NCBI GenBank assembly: GCA_964469555.1
Contig: CAYYAQ010000031.1
Location: 1 to 38,939 of the forward strand
Reading direction: 5' to 3'
Length of the DNA stretch: 38,939 nt
Source: CAYYAQ01 sp964469555
Lineage (GTDB): Bacteria; Planctomycetota; UBA1135; UBA2386
The position numbers were made by a program, and so were the translations under genes. How positions within the stretch are numbered: the first letter of the stretch is position 1; each line of letters begins with the position of its first letter. Positions 17,183 through 25,384 of the stretch are shown one piece after another. The notes below the pieces were generated by a model that was not told the DNA's origin, did not search any database, and saw only the letters and a program-made list of their open reading frames with translations.

Positions 17183-20035
17183 TCAGGCCGGGACGCCGAC
17201 GTCGGCCTTCGCCGCCTCGGGTTCCGGGTCTTGGGTGCTGTCCGCTGATGCTCGGGGCAACAGGGCGAAGAACCCGATCGCGTAGACCACCGCCGCAGCC
17301 AGAAGCACCACGGTGAATCCCACCACCATGCTGGCGACGATGCAGAATACGGAGGAGAACACGGAGAGGAACCCATTGATGGCCCAGCACCACGGCAACA
17401 GCGCGGGGCAGTTCGCCTGCACGATGCGCATGCCGGTCGGGAACGGCATACCGAGCGCGATGCCGAGCGGAGCGATCAGCAAGCCAACCGCGACGGTCCG
17501 CACGCCGAGCGAGAAACCGAGCAGCGACGGCATGACGAAGTTCATCAGCAGGCAGACGACGATCACGAGCGTGACGATCGCGAGCGCGATCAGGTTGAGA
17601 TTGCGTCGGGTCAGGTTCTTCACCCGACCAGCCAGCAACGACCCGAGCCCGGCGAAACACAAGAGCGACGTGAGCACGACGGACACCGCGTAGATCGGGT
17701 GGCCGAGGAAGATCACCATCTTCTGCATCAGCACGATCTCGACGAACATGAAGCCCATGCCGAGTGCCGCGAAGAACAGGAAGTAGCGCCACGTCCCCTC
17801 GGTCTTGACCCCGTCCGAACGCAACCGCCAGAGCGGCACGAAGATCAACACAACTGCGAGCAGCGTGATCTGCACGAGCGATGCGAACAACACGACGTGG
17901 CCGACCGGCATGTCGGGCGTGTAGCTGCCGATGCTCTTGCTGGAGCTGTCCGGGTCCGCTAGCGCGCCCCAGATCTGTGAGTAACGGTAGTAGTTGAAAA
18001 AGAACGGTCGGTCATCCGTGCACGCAGAGATGTCGTAATCGTAGCCCTCGATGAACGCCTCCCGCGCCGCGGTGTCGCCCTCGAGCAGCGCGTGGAAGAC
18101 CTTGGCCGTCTCGGTGAATTGCTCCTTCGCCGGCACAACGCTCTGGATGTAGAGGTCCGCGAGCACCCGAACGGCTGCAGCGCTCATGCTCTCGCGCTGG
18201 CTCTCCGGGAACTCAGCCGCGATCTCTGCGGCGACCGCCCGCACGGCAGGCTCATCACCACGAAGCACCGCAGGGTAGCCCTTGATCAGGTGTTGCCTGA
18301 TCGCATCCATCTTCGCGAGGGCCTCCGGCGGCATGAACTGTTTGACCGCCGTATCGGCGTAGGTTGGAACGCTGCTCGTCAGGTCCAGGTACGGGATGTC
18401 GGAAACCGGTTTTTCGCCGGCTTTGCGCAGCGGATCGAAGAGCAACCCGAGGAAGCCCTGCTTGTTCGCGAACTTCTTCAGGGCGTCGATCTCGGCTTGG
18501 ATGAACGGGCCCTTCTTGATCATCGTCGACGCCCAGTCTTGCCCCTGGAAAACAACCAGGTGTGACTGCGGGTTCTCGATCCCGAGTTCGTCGAGCGCGG
18601 TGCACGCGATGTTGACCAGGCGCAGGGTCTCACGCGGTTTCCGCGGGTACGAGAGGAGGAAGCGGGAGTAGTTGATGTAGCCACCGTCATCGAGGTGCGC
18701 GTAGAACTCCTTCACGGCGTCCGTCGTGTAGAGGTACGCTTCGGACAGCGTGTACGCTCCCGTGCTCAGCGCCGTGAACGAATCGACGCCGCTCATCTGG
18801 ATGATGTCGTACTTCTTGTCCTGCGTGCGAACGAAGGAACGACCTTCCGCGTTGATGAGCTGCAACCGATCGGAGTAGTCGTGCGCACCAGGGCGAAACA
18901 GGCCGCCCAGGTACTCGTCGTAGCGGTTCGTGACCATCTCGACCATCGCGGTGTTGATCTCCGCGGCGGTCACGCTGGCCGCTCCAGCACTGAGAGCGAC
19001 CATCACGTCCATGCCGCCACCGACACCGATGACGAGCACGTCTGGCTTCACTTCGCCGCGCGCGTGGTAGGTGACCAACGCGCTCGCCGACTGGACCTTG
19101 TTGATGAACGACTCCTTGACGATCTCGCCAGCGCCCTTGATCAACAATGTCGGTGCGGTGCCGTCCTGGCCGACGGCGCGGACAAGGAGCGCACGTTGTG
19201 CCTCGTATCCGACGTTCCCGCCGTGCGCCGGCATGCTCTTGTGCTCGGGACCGATCTCGACCTCCGCCGTGGCAGAGAAGATTCGATCGAAGTCCGACAA
19301 CTCCTTCCCCTCGAACCCGATCTTGCCTGCGGCGAACGGCGGGTGCCACTCGACGTGCGGAAGGCCGATCACCTTGCCGGTCCCCGAGAACGACAGGAAG
19401 ACGAACAGTCCGACGACGACGCCTATCGACCCCGAGATACGGTGTGCCTTCGACGCCGCGAACGCGAACAGGAAACCGGAGAACAACGCCACCGAAGCCG
19501 CGATCATGACCGTGGCCGGGCCGCCGAACACCGTCAAGATGACGACACTCGCGGCGCCTCCCGCGCCAGATCCGAGGAGGTCGACGAAGTAGAGCTTGTT
19601 CACGTGTCGGACGAAGCACGTCAACACCGTGCCGAGCGCCATGCCCGCGAGAAGGAAAGGCACCGCAGCGATCGAGTAGAGCGCGAGCAACGAGAGGAGG
19701 TTGCTCTTGTCCTCCCACAATTTCAGGCTGTCGATCTCGACCAGCCGCATCGCGCCGAACGCGAGGACGACACTCAGTCCGTAGGCAACGGTGTAGCCAG
19801 ACAGCGCTCCGAACGGTGGTTCCTCGCTCTTCCGACGCCGCGCGGTCAGGATGCTGCCCGACGCGCCGAAACCCAGCAGCGCGATGGACACGACCATGTA
19901 AGTCAGGTGGTGCCACAACATGATCGCAAAGACCCTTGTCAGCGCGATCTGGAGCAGGACTACGGACGAGGCCAGGAGGAAGACCCCGGCGTAGGTAAGT
20001 CTGGGCAAGCGTTGCATGGAAGGACGGAGAAACAT
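17183..20035 (-). CDS. polytopic membrane protein with spermidine-synthase-like domain
   Basis: About 950 residues. The N-terminal third has six or more hydrophobic segments (YAGVFLLASSVVLLQIALTRVF, TYMVVSIALLGFGASG and so on), the middle is a soluble Rossmann methyltransferase-like domain with DVLVIGVGGGMDVMVAL, then AAEINTAMVEMV and KKYDIIQMSGVDSFTALS, and the last third again has six or more segments (YFLFFAALGMGFMFVEIVLMQKM onward). This 'MFS-like / spermidine synthase / MFS-like' order is a known family, widespread in Planctomycetota and Deltaproteobacteria, whose substrate is undetermined; aminopropyl transfer is not demonstrated. DDRPFFFNYY before the second membrane half is a family hallmark. 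Start is ATG 20035 (GGGG just upstream) or 20017; a longer frame to 20173 adds no recognisable sequence. Confidence 0.85.
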   Translation of the reverse strand: MFLRPSMQRLPRLTYAGVFLLASSVVLLQIALTRVFAIMLWHHLTYMVVSIALLGFGASGSILTARRRKSEEPPFGALSGYTVAYGLSVVLAFGAMRLVEIDSLKLWEDKSNLLSLLALYSIAAVPFLLAGMALGTVLTCFVRHVNKLYFVDLLGSGAGGAASVVILTVFGGPATVMIAASVALFSGFLFAFAASKAHRISGSIGVVVGLFVFLSFSGTGKVIGLPHVEWHPPFAAGKIGFEGKELSDFDRIFSATAEVEIGPEHKSMPAHGGNVGYEAQRALLVRAVGQDGTAPTLLIKGAGEIVKESFINKVQSASALVTYHARGEVKPDVLVIGVGGGMDVMVALSAGAASVTAAEINTAMVEMVTNRYDEYLGGLFRPGAHDYSDRLQLINAEGRSFVRTQDKKYDIIQMSGVDSFTALSTGAYTLSEAYLYTTDAVKEFYAHLDDGGYINYSRFLLSYPRKPRETLRLVNIACTALDELGIENPQSHLVVFQGQDWASTMIKKGPFIQAEIDALKKFANKQGFLGLLFDPLRKAGEKPVSDIPYLDLTSSVPTYADTAVKQFMPPEALAKMDAIRQHLIKGYPAVLRGDEPAVRAVAAEIAAEFPESQRESMSAAAVRVLADLYIQSVVPAKEQFTETAKVFHALLEGDTAAREAFIEGYDYDISACTDDRPFFFNYYRYSQIWGALADPDSSSKSIGSYTPDMPVGHVVLFASLVQITLLAVVLIFVPLWRLRSDGVKTEGTWRYFLFFAALGMGFMFVEIVLMQKMVIFLGHPIYAVSVVLTSLLCFAGLGSLLAGRVKNLTRRNLNLIALAIVTLVIVVCLLMNFVMPSLLGFSLGVRTVAVGLLIAPLGIALGMPFPTGMRIVQANCPALLPWCWAINGFLSVFSSVFCIVASMVVGFTVVLLAAAVVYAIGFFALLPRASADSTQDPEPEAAKADVGVPA

Positions 20036-20202
20036 AGCCCCATACCCGTCCCCGTGCGTCGTGGCTTCGAGTCGGAAATTCAGCCTTTCTGCGGCTGCGA
20101 CCGTGCTGCCCTGGATCCCTTGCCAACGCGAGGTGCAAGCCGAAGGGTGGGGAGATCGATCCGGTGTGGGCAACTGCTATTGCGACGAATCCACGAACGC
20201 GA

Positions 20203-20379
20203 TCACTTGCAGAAGCGCCGCTGTAGACCGTTCGACGCGACGACGATTTTGTCCTTCACCGACAGCGCCTGGAACGTCAGGTGGAAGCCGTCGAGTTGCA
20301 GGTCGTTGAGCACGGTCATCGGGATGTTCGCCGCACCCAAGAAGAGAACGGCACAGAAACACCGACTACTCAGCATCAT
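20203..20379 (-). pseudogene. mini secreted ORF: signal peptide joined to a C-terminal tail
   Basis: A 58-codon ORF. It opens with MMLSSRCFCAVLFLGAA, which could be a signal peptide, and then goes straight to LQLDGFHLTFQAL and IVVASNGLQRRF. The ASNGL tail, preceded by a strand with FQAL, is the closing segment that I associate with planctomycetal secreted proteins of several hundred residues. A natural peptide this short with both ends of such a protein would be odd; an internal loss is a reasonable reading. The first in-frame ATG is further up at 20454, but its translation carries no recognised sequence. Confidence 0.3.
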
Positions 20380-20486
20380 CGCTTCCACCTGTAGAGTTGG
20401 AGCGGGGGCGCGCATGGTGTGCACGGCGAAAGATCTTCCGGCTACCCCGAACACGTCGGATGGGATTTGCCGGCGTGCGGTTCAGC

Positions 20487-21192
20487 TCACGAACTGCAGG
20501 ACAACATCGAGCAACCCGGGCGGTGACGGGCCCAGTCCGGGCGCTTCACCGCGAACTCCTCCTGATCAGACTGCTCGTCGTAGGGGTGGCGAAGAACCTC
20601 CAGCAAGTCTTGGATCTTGCGGAAGTCCCCGGTCTCCGCCTTGTCGATGGCGAGTTGTGCGAGGTAGCTCCTCAGGACGCACGTCGGATTCACGGCGTCC
20701 ATGCGTTCGCGGCGCTCGATGTCGGACGTACCATCGCGACCGCCGCGCTCCGCGTAGCTACGCAGCCTGTCGACGGTCCGTGCGCGAGTACGGCGTAGGT
20801 CCGGCACCCTTTAGCTGCAGCATCTGGGGCTCGCCGCCGGGCGTCACGACCCCACCGAGATTGATCGCCCGACCGTCGCCGAGTTGTCCGGCCCAGTTGC
20901 CAAACTGGTGACCGCCGTAGCACATCGCGTGCGGATCCATGTCGGCGAGCACGCGGTTGCCAGCGAGCACTTCGGCGAACGACTGATCGCGGCATGCCGC
21001 TTCGGAAAGGCCCAGGTCCGACGCGACCTCCGGCGAGTGCGCCACGTAGAGCGGCTTCGCGAAGCACTTCGGCGTCACCCGCGAGCAGCAAGCCCCGATG
21101 ACCTGCCGCTGCGCGTTTGTCACATCCGGATCTGCCGGCAGTTCCCGAGTGAACCGGTTGTCGAAGGGCAGGCTATCGATTGTGTCGTGCAT
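20487..21192 (-). pseudogene. selO: SelO (YdiU) protein AMPylase, middle missing
   Basis: SelO transfers AMP from ATP to protein hydroxyls, with a pseudokinase fold. The N-terminal piece starts at 21192 and runs about 140 codons through YGGHQFGNWAGQLGDGRA and LQLKGAGPTPYSRT, the glycine-rich loop and ATP-lysine strand. At about 20766-20776 it switches frame and becomes the family's C-terminus: RMDAVNPTCVLRSYLAQLAI, RHPYDEQSDQEEF and the closing WARHRPGCSMLSCSS. Normal SelO has about 490-520 residues, so some 250 are absent, among them the Asp/Asn metal and catalytic residues. The joined frame stops at a TAG soon after the break in the N-terminal frame (RTDRRQAA). Not functional as written. 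Confidence 0.85.
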
Positions 21193-21222
21193 GGGCCCCG
21201 AACACAGTGCCGAAAGAAACGG

Positions 21223-22698
21223 TCAGACGCCCAGGCGTTTCATCTTGCTCTGCAGTGTCGTCGGGTTGAGTTCGAGGATGGCTGCCGCGCCGTCCGCGCC
21301 GTAGATCTTGCCACCGGACTCATCGAGCGCGGCGCGGATCGCTGATCGAGATGCTTCGGCGAAACTCGAGGCCTGCCGCGGTCGTCTCTCCGGCTCTCCT
21401 CTGCGCGCGCTTCTCGCGCCGAGGTCGTGGGGGATCCTGAGTCGGTCCTCCCGACCCAGGATGACGCTCTCCTCCAGGACACTCGCCAGTTCCCGCACGT
21501 TGCCGGGCCAGGTATGCGCGGCCAGTCGTTCGATGTCGCCAGGTCCGACATTCGACACGGGGATGCTCATGCGCACGCTGATGGACTCGAGCAGGGCGTG
21601 CACGAGGGAGGGAAGATCCTCCAGACGCTCCCGCAGCGGAGGAAGCTCGACGCGGAACACATCGATGCGCCAGAACAAGTCCTCGCGAAACTCGCCCGAG
21701 GACACGAGGCTCGCGAGGTCTCGATGGGTGGCCGCGACGACGCGCGGATCAACCTTGATCGTGCGCGAACCTCCGACTCTCTCAATCTCGCCTTCCTGCA
21801 ACGCCCGCAGGAGTTTCACTTGCTGCGCCAGCGGAAGCTCGGCCACCTCGTCGAGAAACAGAGTGCCGCCGTGCGCCCGTTCGAATCGTCCCTTGTGCGC
21901 ACTCGTCGCGCCGGTGAACGCGCCCTTTTCGTGGCCAAACAAATCGCTCTCGACCAGGTTCTCCGGCAGCGCGCCACAGTTTACCGCGACGAACGGGCCG
22001 CGCCGCCGCGACGAACGGGCGTGGAGTCGTCGGGCGAAGAGCTCCTTGCCGGTCCCCGACTCGCCGCACAGCAGCACCGTGGTATCGTGAACCGCCACCA
22101 AGTCGATCCGCGTCCGCGCGGCCCGCATCGTGGAACTGCGGGAGATGATGTCAGGACCACCCGTCAGCACCTCGACTTCGGAACGCAATCGACGCCGCTC
22201 CTCGTTCACTTGCCGCGAGCCTGTCGCGAGACGCTCGATCATCGCGCACTGCACGACCGCCAACTCCAGGAGCCGGGCGACCGCGCGCCAAGGTATGGCA
22301 GGCGCGCGAGCCGCTTCGAGGTAGAGAATGGCGACACCGCGCTCGGGCAAGCCCGTGAGCGGAATCACGACGACGCGACTGGCGCCCAGCTCTTGCGCCT
22401 CTGCGTCCGGGGGCACGGAGATCGCTGACTCTGCCGTCATCCCGTCCGCGGCTCTCGACGTCGCCGGTGCGCGGAGGTCCTCCTCCGTCTCCCCGCGCTC
22501 GATCCGGTATCGCTCCATCCGGTGCGTCCAACCCGAGAGAGACGGAGTGCGGATCTCGAATGCGACGAGTCGAGCCGACGCGGACAACACCTCCGAGGCT
22601 CGGCGCACCAAAGCTCGCCGCGTCGCCACGTCGCGGAAGCCTCGCGCCAGGGAGCCCAACAGGGCGACGGTCGGATCATCGTCGATGCGCTCGCTCAC
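21223..22698 (-). CDS. sigma-54-dependent transcriptional activator, GAF-AAA+-Fis
   Basis: A 491-residue enhancer-binding protein that remodels sigma-54 RNA polymerase using ATP. The N-terminal region (1-175) is GAF-like with RVVVIPLTGL and AILYLEA. The AAA+ domain shows Walker A GESGTGKE (212-219), the sigma-54 contact loop GAFTGA (259-264), Walker B GGTLFLDEV and the arginine region FREDLFWRIDVF and LPPLRER. TWPGNVRELASVLE follows. The C-terminal Fis-type helix-turn-helix, KIYGADGAAAILELNPTTLQSKMKRLGV, resembles that of FhlA-type regulators. Start is GTG at 22698, with a -10-like TATCGT six bases before it. No sigma-54-dependent promoter or obvious target gene is adjacent, so the regulon is unknown. 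Confidence 0.93.
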   Translation of the reverse strand: MSERIDDDPTVALLGSLARGFRDVATRRALVRRASEVLSASARLVAFEIRTPSLSGWTHRMERYRIERGETEEDLRAPATSRAADGMTAESAISVPPDAEAQELGASRVVVIPLTGLPERGVAILYLEAARAPAIPWRAVARLLELAVVQCAMIERLATGSRQVNEERRRLRSEVEVLTGGPDIISRSSTMRAARTRIDLVAVHDTTVLLCGESGTGKELFARRLHARSSRRRGPFVAVNCGALPENLVESDLFGHEKGAFTGATSAHKGRFERAHGGTLFLDEVAELPLAQQVKLLRALQEGEIERVGGSRTIKVDPRVVAATHRDLASLVSSGEFREDLFWRIDVFRVELPPLRERLEDLPSLVHALLESISVRMSIPVSNVGPGDIERLAAHTWPGNVRELASVLEESVILGREDRLRIPHDLGARSARRGEPERRPRQASSFAEASRSAIRAALDESGGKIYGADGAAAILELNPTTLQSKMKRLGV

Positions 22699-22704
22699 GG
22701 CTCA

Positions 22705-22710
22705 ACGATA
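22705..22710 (-). promoter_or_regulatory. -10-like TATCGT six bases before a GTG start
   Basis: On the minus strand TATCGT ends six bases before the GTG at 22698. It fits the same spacing as other possible leaderless starts in the window, but the hexamer is weak. Confidence 0.25.
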
Positions 22711-22893
22711 TCTCATCGCCTCACTGTCATGTCGTGTATACCCGATGATATATCAGTGTCCCCGCTGGAAGGGTAGACAGCGATCGCGTCGGCGATCTGT
22801 AGCAACCCCTGGTTCTGCAAGAGTTTCAGTCGGACACCCGCGATCCGAAGCCCGTATTGGGGCAGCCGGCACAGCCCGTGCTTTGGCACCCGC

Positions 22894-23163
22894 GTGGCCT
22901 ACGTCATCACATCACGCTGCCAGTCCAACTGCCTGCAGGACTGCGTCAAGACCTGTCCGGTCGATGCGATCCACGGCCCGACCGACGCCGAACACGTCCT
23001 CAGCGCCCGCGCCTCGGGTCGCCCGCTCGACCCCTCTCCCGCGAAGGTCCAGATGTTCATCGACCCTGAGACGTGCACGGTCGCGGCGCCGTTCCGGGAC
23101 GAAGAGGTCCCTGTCGAGTATGAAGGCGACATCCAACAAAACGCCGACTTCTTCGCGGCCTGA
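22894..23163 (+). CDS. ferredoxin lacking three cysteines of its second cluster
   Basis: A 89-residue small electron carrier of the seven/eight-iron ferredoxin type, starting at GTG 22894. The first half, AYVITSRCQSNCLQDCVKTCPVDAIHG, has cysteines at 9, 13, 17 and 21, and Cys9-x7-Cys17-x3-Cys21-Pro matches the family. The second half begins MFIDPETC but continues directly as TVAAPFRDEEVPVEYEGDIQQNADFF, the sequence that normally follows C-x2-C-x2-C-x3-C. So three of the four cysteines (Cys61 alone remains) and roughly ten residues are absent, in frame. Such a protein could not bind its second iron-sulfur cluster. An inserted loop (about residues 33-52) is also longer than usual. The neighbours give no redox partner. 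Confidence 0.65.
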   Translation: MAYVITSRCQSNCLQDCVKTCPVDAIHGPTDAEHVLSARASGRPLDPSPAKVQMFIDPETCTVAAPFRDEEVPVEYEGDIQQNADFFAA

Positions 23164-23251
23164 ACCCAGTCTCGTTGCCGTCGCCGTCAAACAGACAGAT
23201 GCTTGAGACGAAACAGAAACGCACGGGGACTAGCGCCCCCGTCCATTTGCC

Positions 23252-23974
23252 ATGATCAACCTCGCCCTCCGCGATTCTCTACTCCTTCTCGTCCTGGCTT
23301 CGACCACCTTCGCGCAGGATGTCGCGAAGAAAGAGCAGGGTGTATCCAAGGACACCGTCTGGAAGGTGCTCGGCGAGATCGGCATCGGGGCGGCGGACAA
23401 CGACGTCGTCGCCACAGGCGTCAGCTACATGAAAGAGTTCATCGCGGCGGGTGTGGAAGACGGCAATGATGACCATTTCACGAACGTATCGTTCCTGACG
23501 CCCGAGACGTTCGCCGCGTTGCCGCTCCGGTATCGGTTCTTCCTCGACCCGAAAGTGGACAACCACAGCCCCATCCCCCTCCTCGTCTTCGACCATGAGA
23601 AGGAGATCGCCTTCGACAAGATGTTCGCGAACATGAATCCGGAGCCCCTCGAAGGCGCGGCGGCGTGGCATGTGCGCGGCGTGCACATGTGCAAGGTGAA
23701 GCGACCAAACGGAGGTTTCCGACTGAACTTCGGAAAGCGCAACTTCTTCGGCAAGTCACCGACCGAGAACCCACTGTTCACGACGTACACGGAGATCACG
23801 GCCAAGCCCGACAACGAACGACTGATGACCCGCCTGCGTCAGATGCCTGTTCACGCGATGTTCGACTTCCGCAAGATCCTCAACACCCTCGAGAACAAGT
23901 TGCTCAGCGAGAACTTCGCAGCGTCCCTTTCTTGGACAGCCCGAACCGGCACGATGCTGCGCCTGCTCTTCTGA
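23252..23974 (+). CDS. secreted protein of unknown function, possibly 3'-truncated
   Basis: A 240-residue product with a signal peptide (MINLALRDSLLLLVLASTTFA, cleaved before QDV). The body has an acidic helical N-terminal part (DTVWKVLGEIGIGAADNDVV) followed by strands with LTPETFAALPLRYRFFLDPKVDN, LLVFDHEKEIAFDKMF and AAAWHVRGVHMCKV. I recognise no family. The last roughly 16 residues (SLSWTARTGTMLRLLF) differ in character and the same frame continues past the TGA as a membrane-protein fragment (23975-24148), so the real 3' end may have been lost near 23930. The gene follows the ferredoxin by 88 bases with no visible ribosome site of note. Confidence 0.6.
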   Translation: MINLALRDSLLLLVLASTTFAQDVAKKEQGVSKDTVWKVLGEIGIGAADNDVVATGVSYMKEFIAAGVEDGNDDHFTNVSFLTPETFAALPLRYRFFLDPKVDNHSPIPLLVFDHEKEIAFDKMFANMNPEPLEGAAAWHVRGVHMCKVKRPNGGFRLNFGKRNFFGKSPTENPLFTTYTEITAKPDNERLMTRLRQMPVHAMFDFRKILNTLENKLLSENFAASLSWTARTGTMLRLLF

Positions 23975-24148
23975 CTGAGCGCCGCCCGAACGATCCGCGA
24001 ACACATCTTCTCTGGCCGCACCCCGACGGACCCGCACGTCGTCGCGCTTGCGGCCTGCTTCGCGGTGGCCATCTGGGTCTGGGCGACCCACTACAAGTTC
24101 TTCCGCCGACGACAGGGACTCTCAGCTGTCGAGCCACGGCGTACGTGA
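23975..24148 (+). pseudogene. C-terminal fragment of a membrane protein
   Basis: Directly after the TGA at 23972-23974, in the same frame, 57 codons read LSAARTIREHIFSGRTPTDPHVVAL, a hydrophobic segment AACFAVAIWVWAT and a basic cytoplasmic tail HYKFFRRRQG, ending at TGA 24146-24148. The order 'amphipathic helix, last membrane segment, FxRR tail' resembles the end of ABC-2-type exporters. There is no start codon or ribosome site. Identity uncertain. Confidence 0.35.
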
Positions 24149-24218
24149 TGGCCTCACTCGACAACCACGCAATCATCACAGTCAGCCCGGCGTCGTACAC
24201 CTTGGCGTCGAGGGCGCA

Positions 24219-25262
24219 CTACTTCTTCGTCGTCTCTCCGCATGCGAGAAACGCCATGACTGCGAACTGCGTCGCCGCGTGGCTGATGAAGTGCTTGCCA
24301 TCTTTCTTCGGGGAACGCACGAACCAGCGACCACTCCGACGTTGGTGCGCACGCAGCCATGCGAGGCCCTTGGTGATGCGCTCATCGTCCGCCGGGACGC
24401 CCGCCTTCCGGAGGACGAAAATCGCGAAGCCCGTCGCGTAAGCATCCACGGTGAGTTTCTTCGCGTCGTCCTTCCCGCGCTTCCACTTTCCCGCGCCCAG
24501 ATCGACGAGGCGCCATCCACCTTCCTCGCGTTGCAACGCGAGCAGCTCATCACGCCACTTCTTCTGGAGCTTTGCGGGAACAACTTCGGGGAGTTTCGCG
24601 GCAGCCCAGAGCATCATCCCCTTGTTGTGCGGGTTGGCGGGCGGGTGCGCTCGAAGCCAGCCGAGGAGCTTCCGTACGCCTTCCTTCGCCTTCTTCGTAC
24701 GGCGGTATGACCCGGGCACGGCACCAACTGCGACGGCGACCAGCGTTGCGCCGAAGTGGTCGTCGACTTCGAACGGCGGCCAGTTGCACTTCAGCCACCC
24801 GCCCCACGCTCCGTCTTCGTCCTGCTTCTTCCAGATGTGATCGAGCCCACGGATCGTCACCTTGTCGAGACGACCGTTGGTGGCCATGTCGCTGATCGCC
24901 AGAAAGCTCGTGGTCGCGACGATCCCTTCGATCGCTCCCTTGCCACGCTTTGGCTTCTCGTCGGCGACGACGTACCGCTCGAGATAGCTCTTGGCGAACG
25001 CACGGTTCGACGTGTTCGCTGCATGCGTCTTCGAGACCAGTGGACGCGAGATCAGGAAGAGACCGTTGGTGTGACACGTGACGCACCCGTACGTCTTCCT
25101 CCAGCGCCGCGAGGCGTCGTCGAGAAACGCCACCGATTTCTTTAGCGAGAACGCCTTCGCGATCGGCTCGTCCGCGCGGTTCGGCTGGACCTTGGGCTTG
25201 TCCTGCACGCCGGCTCCGAGAAGCAGGAGAACCCCAGTGATGACAATCCATACTCGCGACAT
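24219..25262 (-). CDS. secreted alpha/alpha-toroid protein with a CXXCH motif
   Basis: A 347-residue exported protein. ATG 25262 follows GAGGAG and opens a signal peptide (MSRVWIVITGVLLLLGAGV). The mature N-terminus contains CVTCHTNG (Cys60-x2-Cys63-His64), a c-type heme attachment motif, then repeated helical hairpins with squalene-cyclase/prenyltransferase-like signatures: HIWKKQDEDGAWGGWLKCNWPPFE, LLALQREEGGWRL, VDAYATGFAIFVLRKAGV and RSGRWFVRSPKKDG. The acid catalytic DxDD motif of squalene-hopene cyclase is not seen, so a binding toroid is more likely than a terpene cyclase. Planctomycetes often pair a c-heme with this fold in secreted proteins of unknown function. Divergent from the alpha/beta hydrolase gene. 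Confidence 0.8.
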   Translation of the reverse strand: MSRVWIVITGVLLLLGAGVQDKPKVQPNRADEPIAKAFSLKKSVAFLDDASRRWRKTYGCVTCHTNGLFLISRPLVSKTHAANTSNRAFAKSYLERYVVADEKPKRGKGAIEGIVATTSFLAISDMATNGRLDKVTIRGLDHIWKKQDEDGAWGGWLKCNWPPFEVDDHFGATLVAVAVGAVPGSYRRTKKAKEGVRKLLGWLRAHPPANPHNKGMMLWAAAKLPEVVPAKLQKKWRDELLALQREEGGWRLVDLGAGKWKRGKDDAKKLTVDAYATGFAIFVLRKAGVPADDERITKGLAWLRAHQRRSGRWFVRSPKKDGKHFISHAATQFAVMAFLACGETTKK

Positions 25263-25372
25263 GACGACTACTCCTCGATCGGCGCGGAATCGAACCGGCC
25301 TCAGCCTACCCAGAACGGTGCGAAGCTCGCAACCGCGATGAAGATCATGCTCAGTGCGCAACTGTTGACGGC

Positions 25373-25378
25373 TAAGAT
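25373..25378 (+). promoter_or_regulatory. -10-like TAAGAT six bases before a start codon
   Basis: TAAGAT lies six bases before the ATG at 25385, so transcription could begin at the start codon. A TTGACG is nearby (25365-25370) but is only two bases from the hexamer, too close to serve as its -35. Confidence 0.35.
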
Positions 25379-25384
25379 CCGTGC

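Noticed and set aside
18687..20911. Long open frames on both strands (483 codons minus, 738 codons plus) over the spermidine-synthase-like gene
   Set aside because: Arginine-rich translations without motifs, covering a well-supported membrane protein.
25283..25300. A tRNA-like T-loop, GGTTCGATTCC, on the minus strand
   Set aside because: The flanking bases do not form a T stem and no acceptor or anticodon arm is present.
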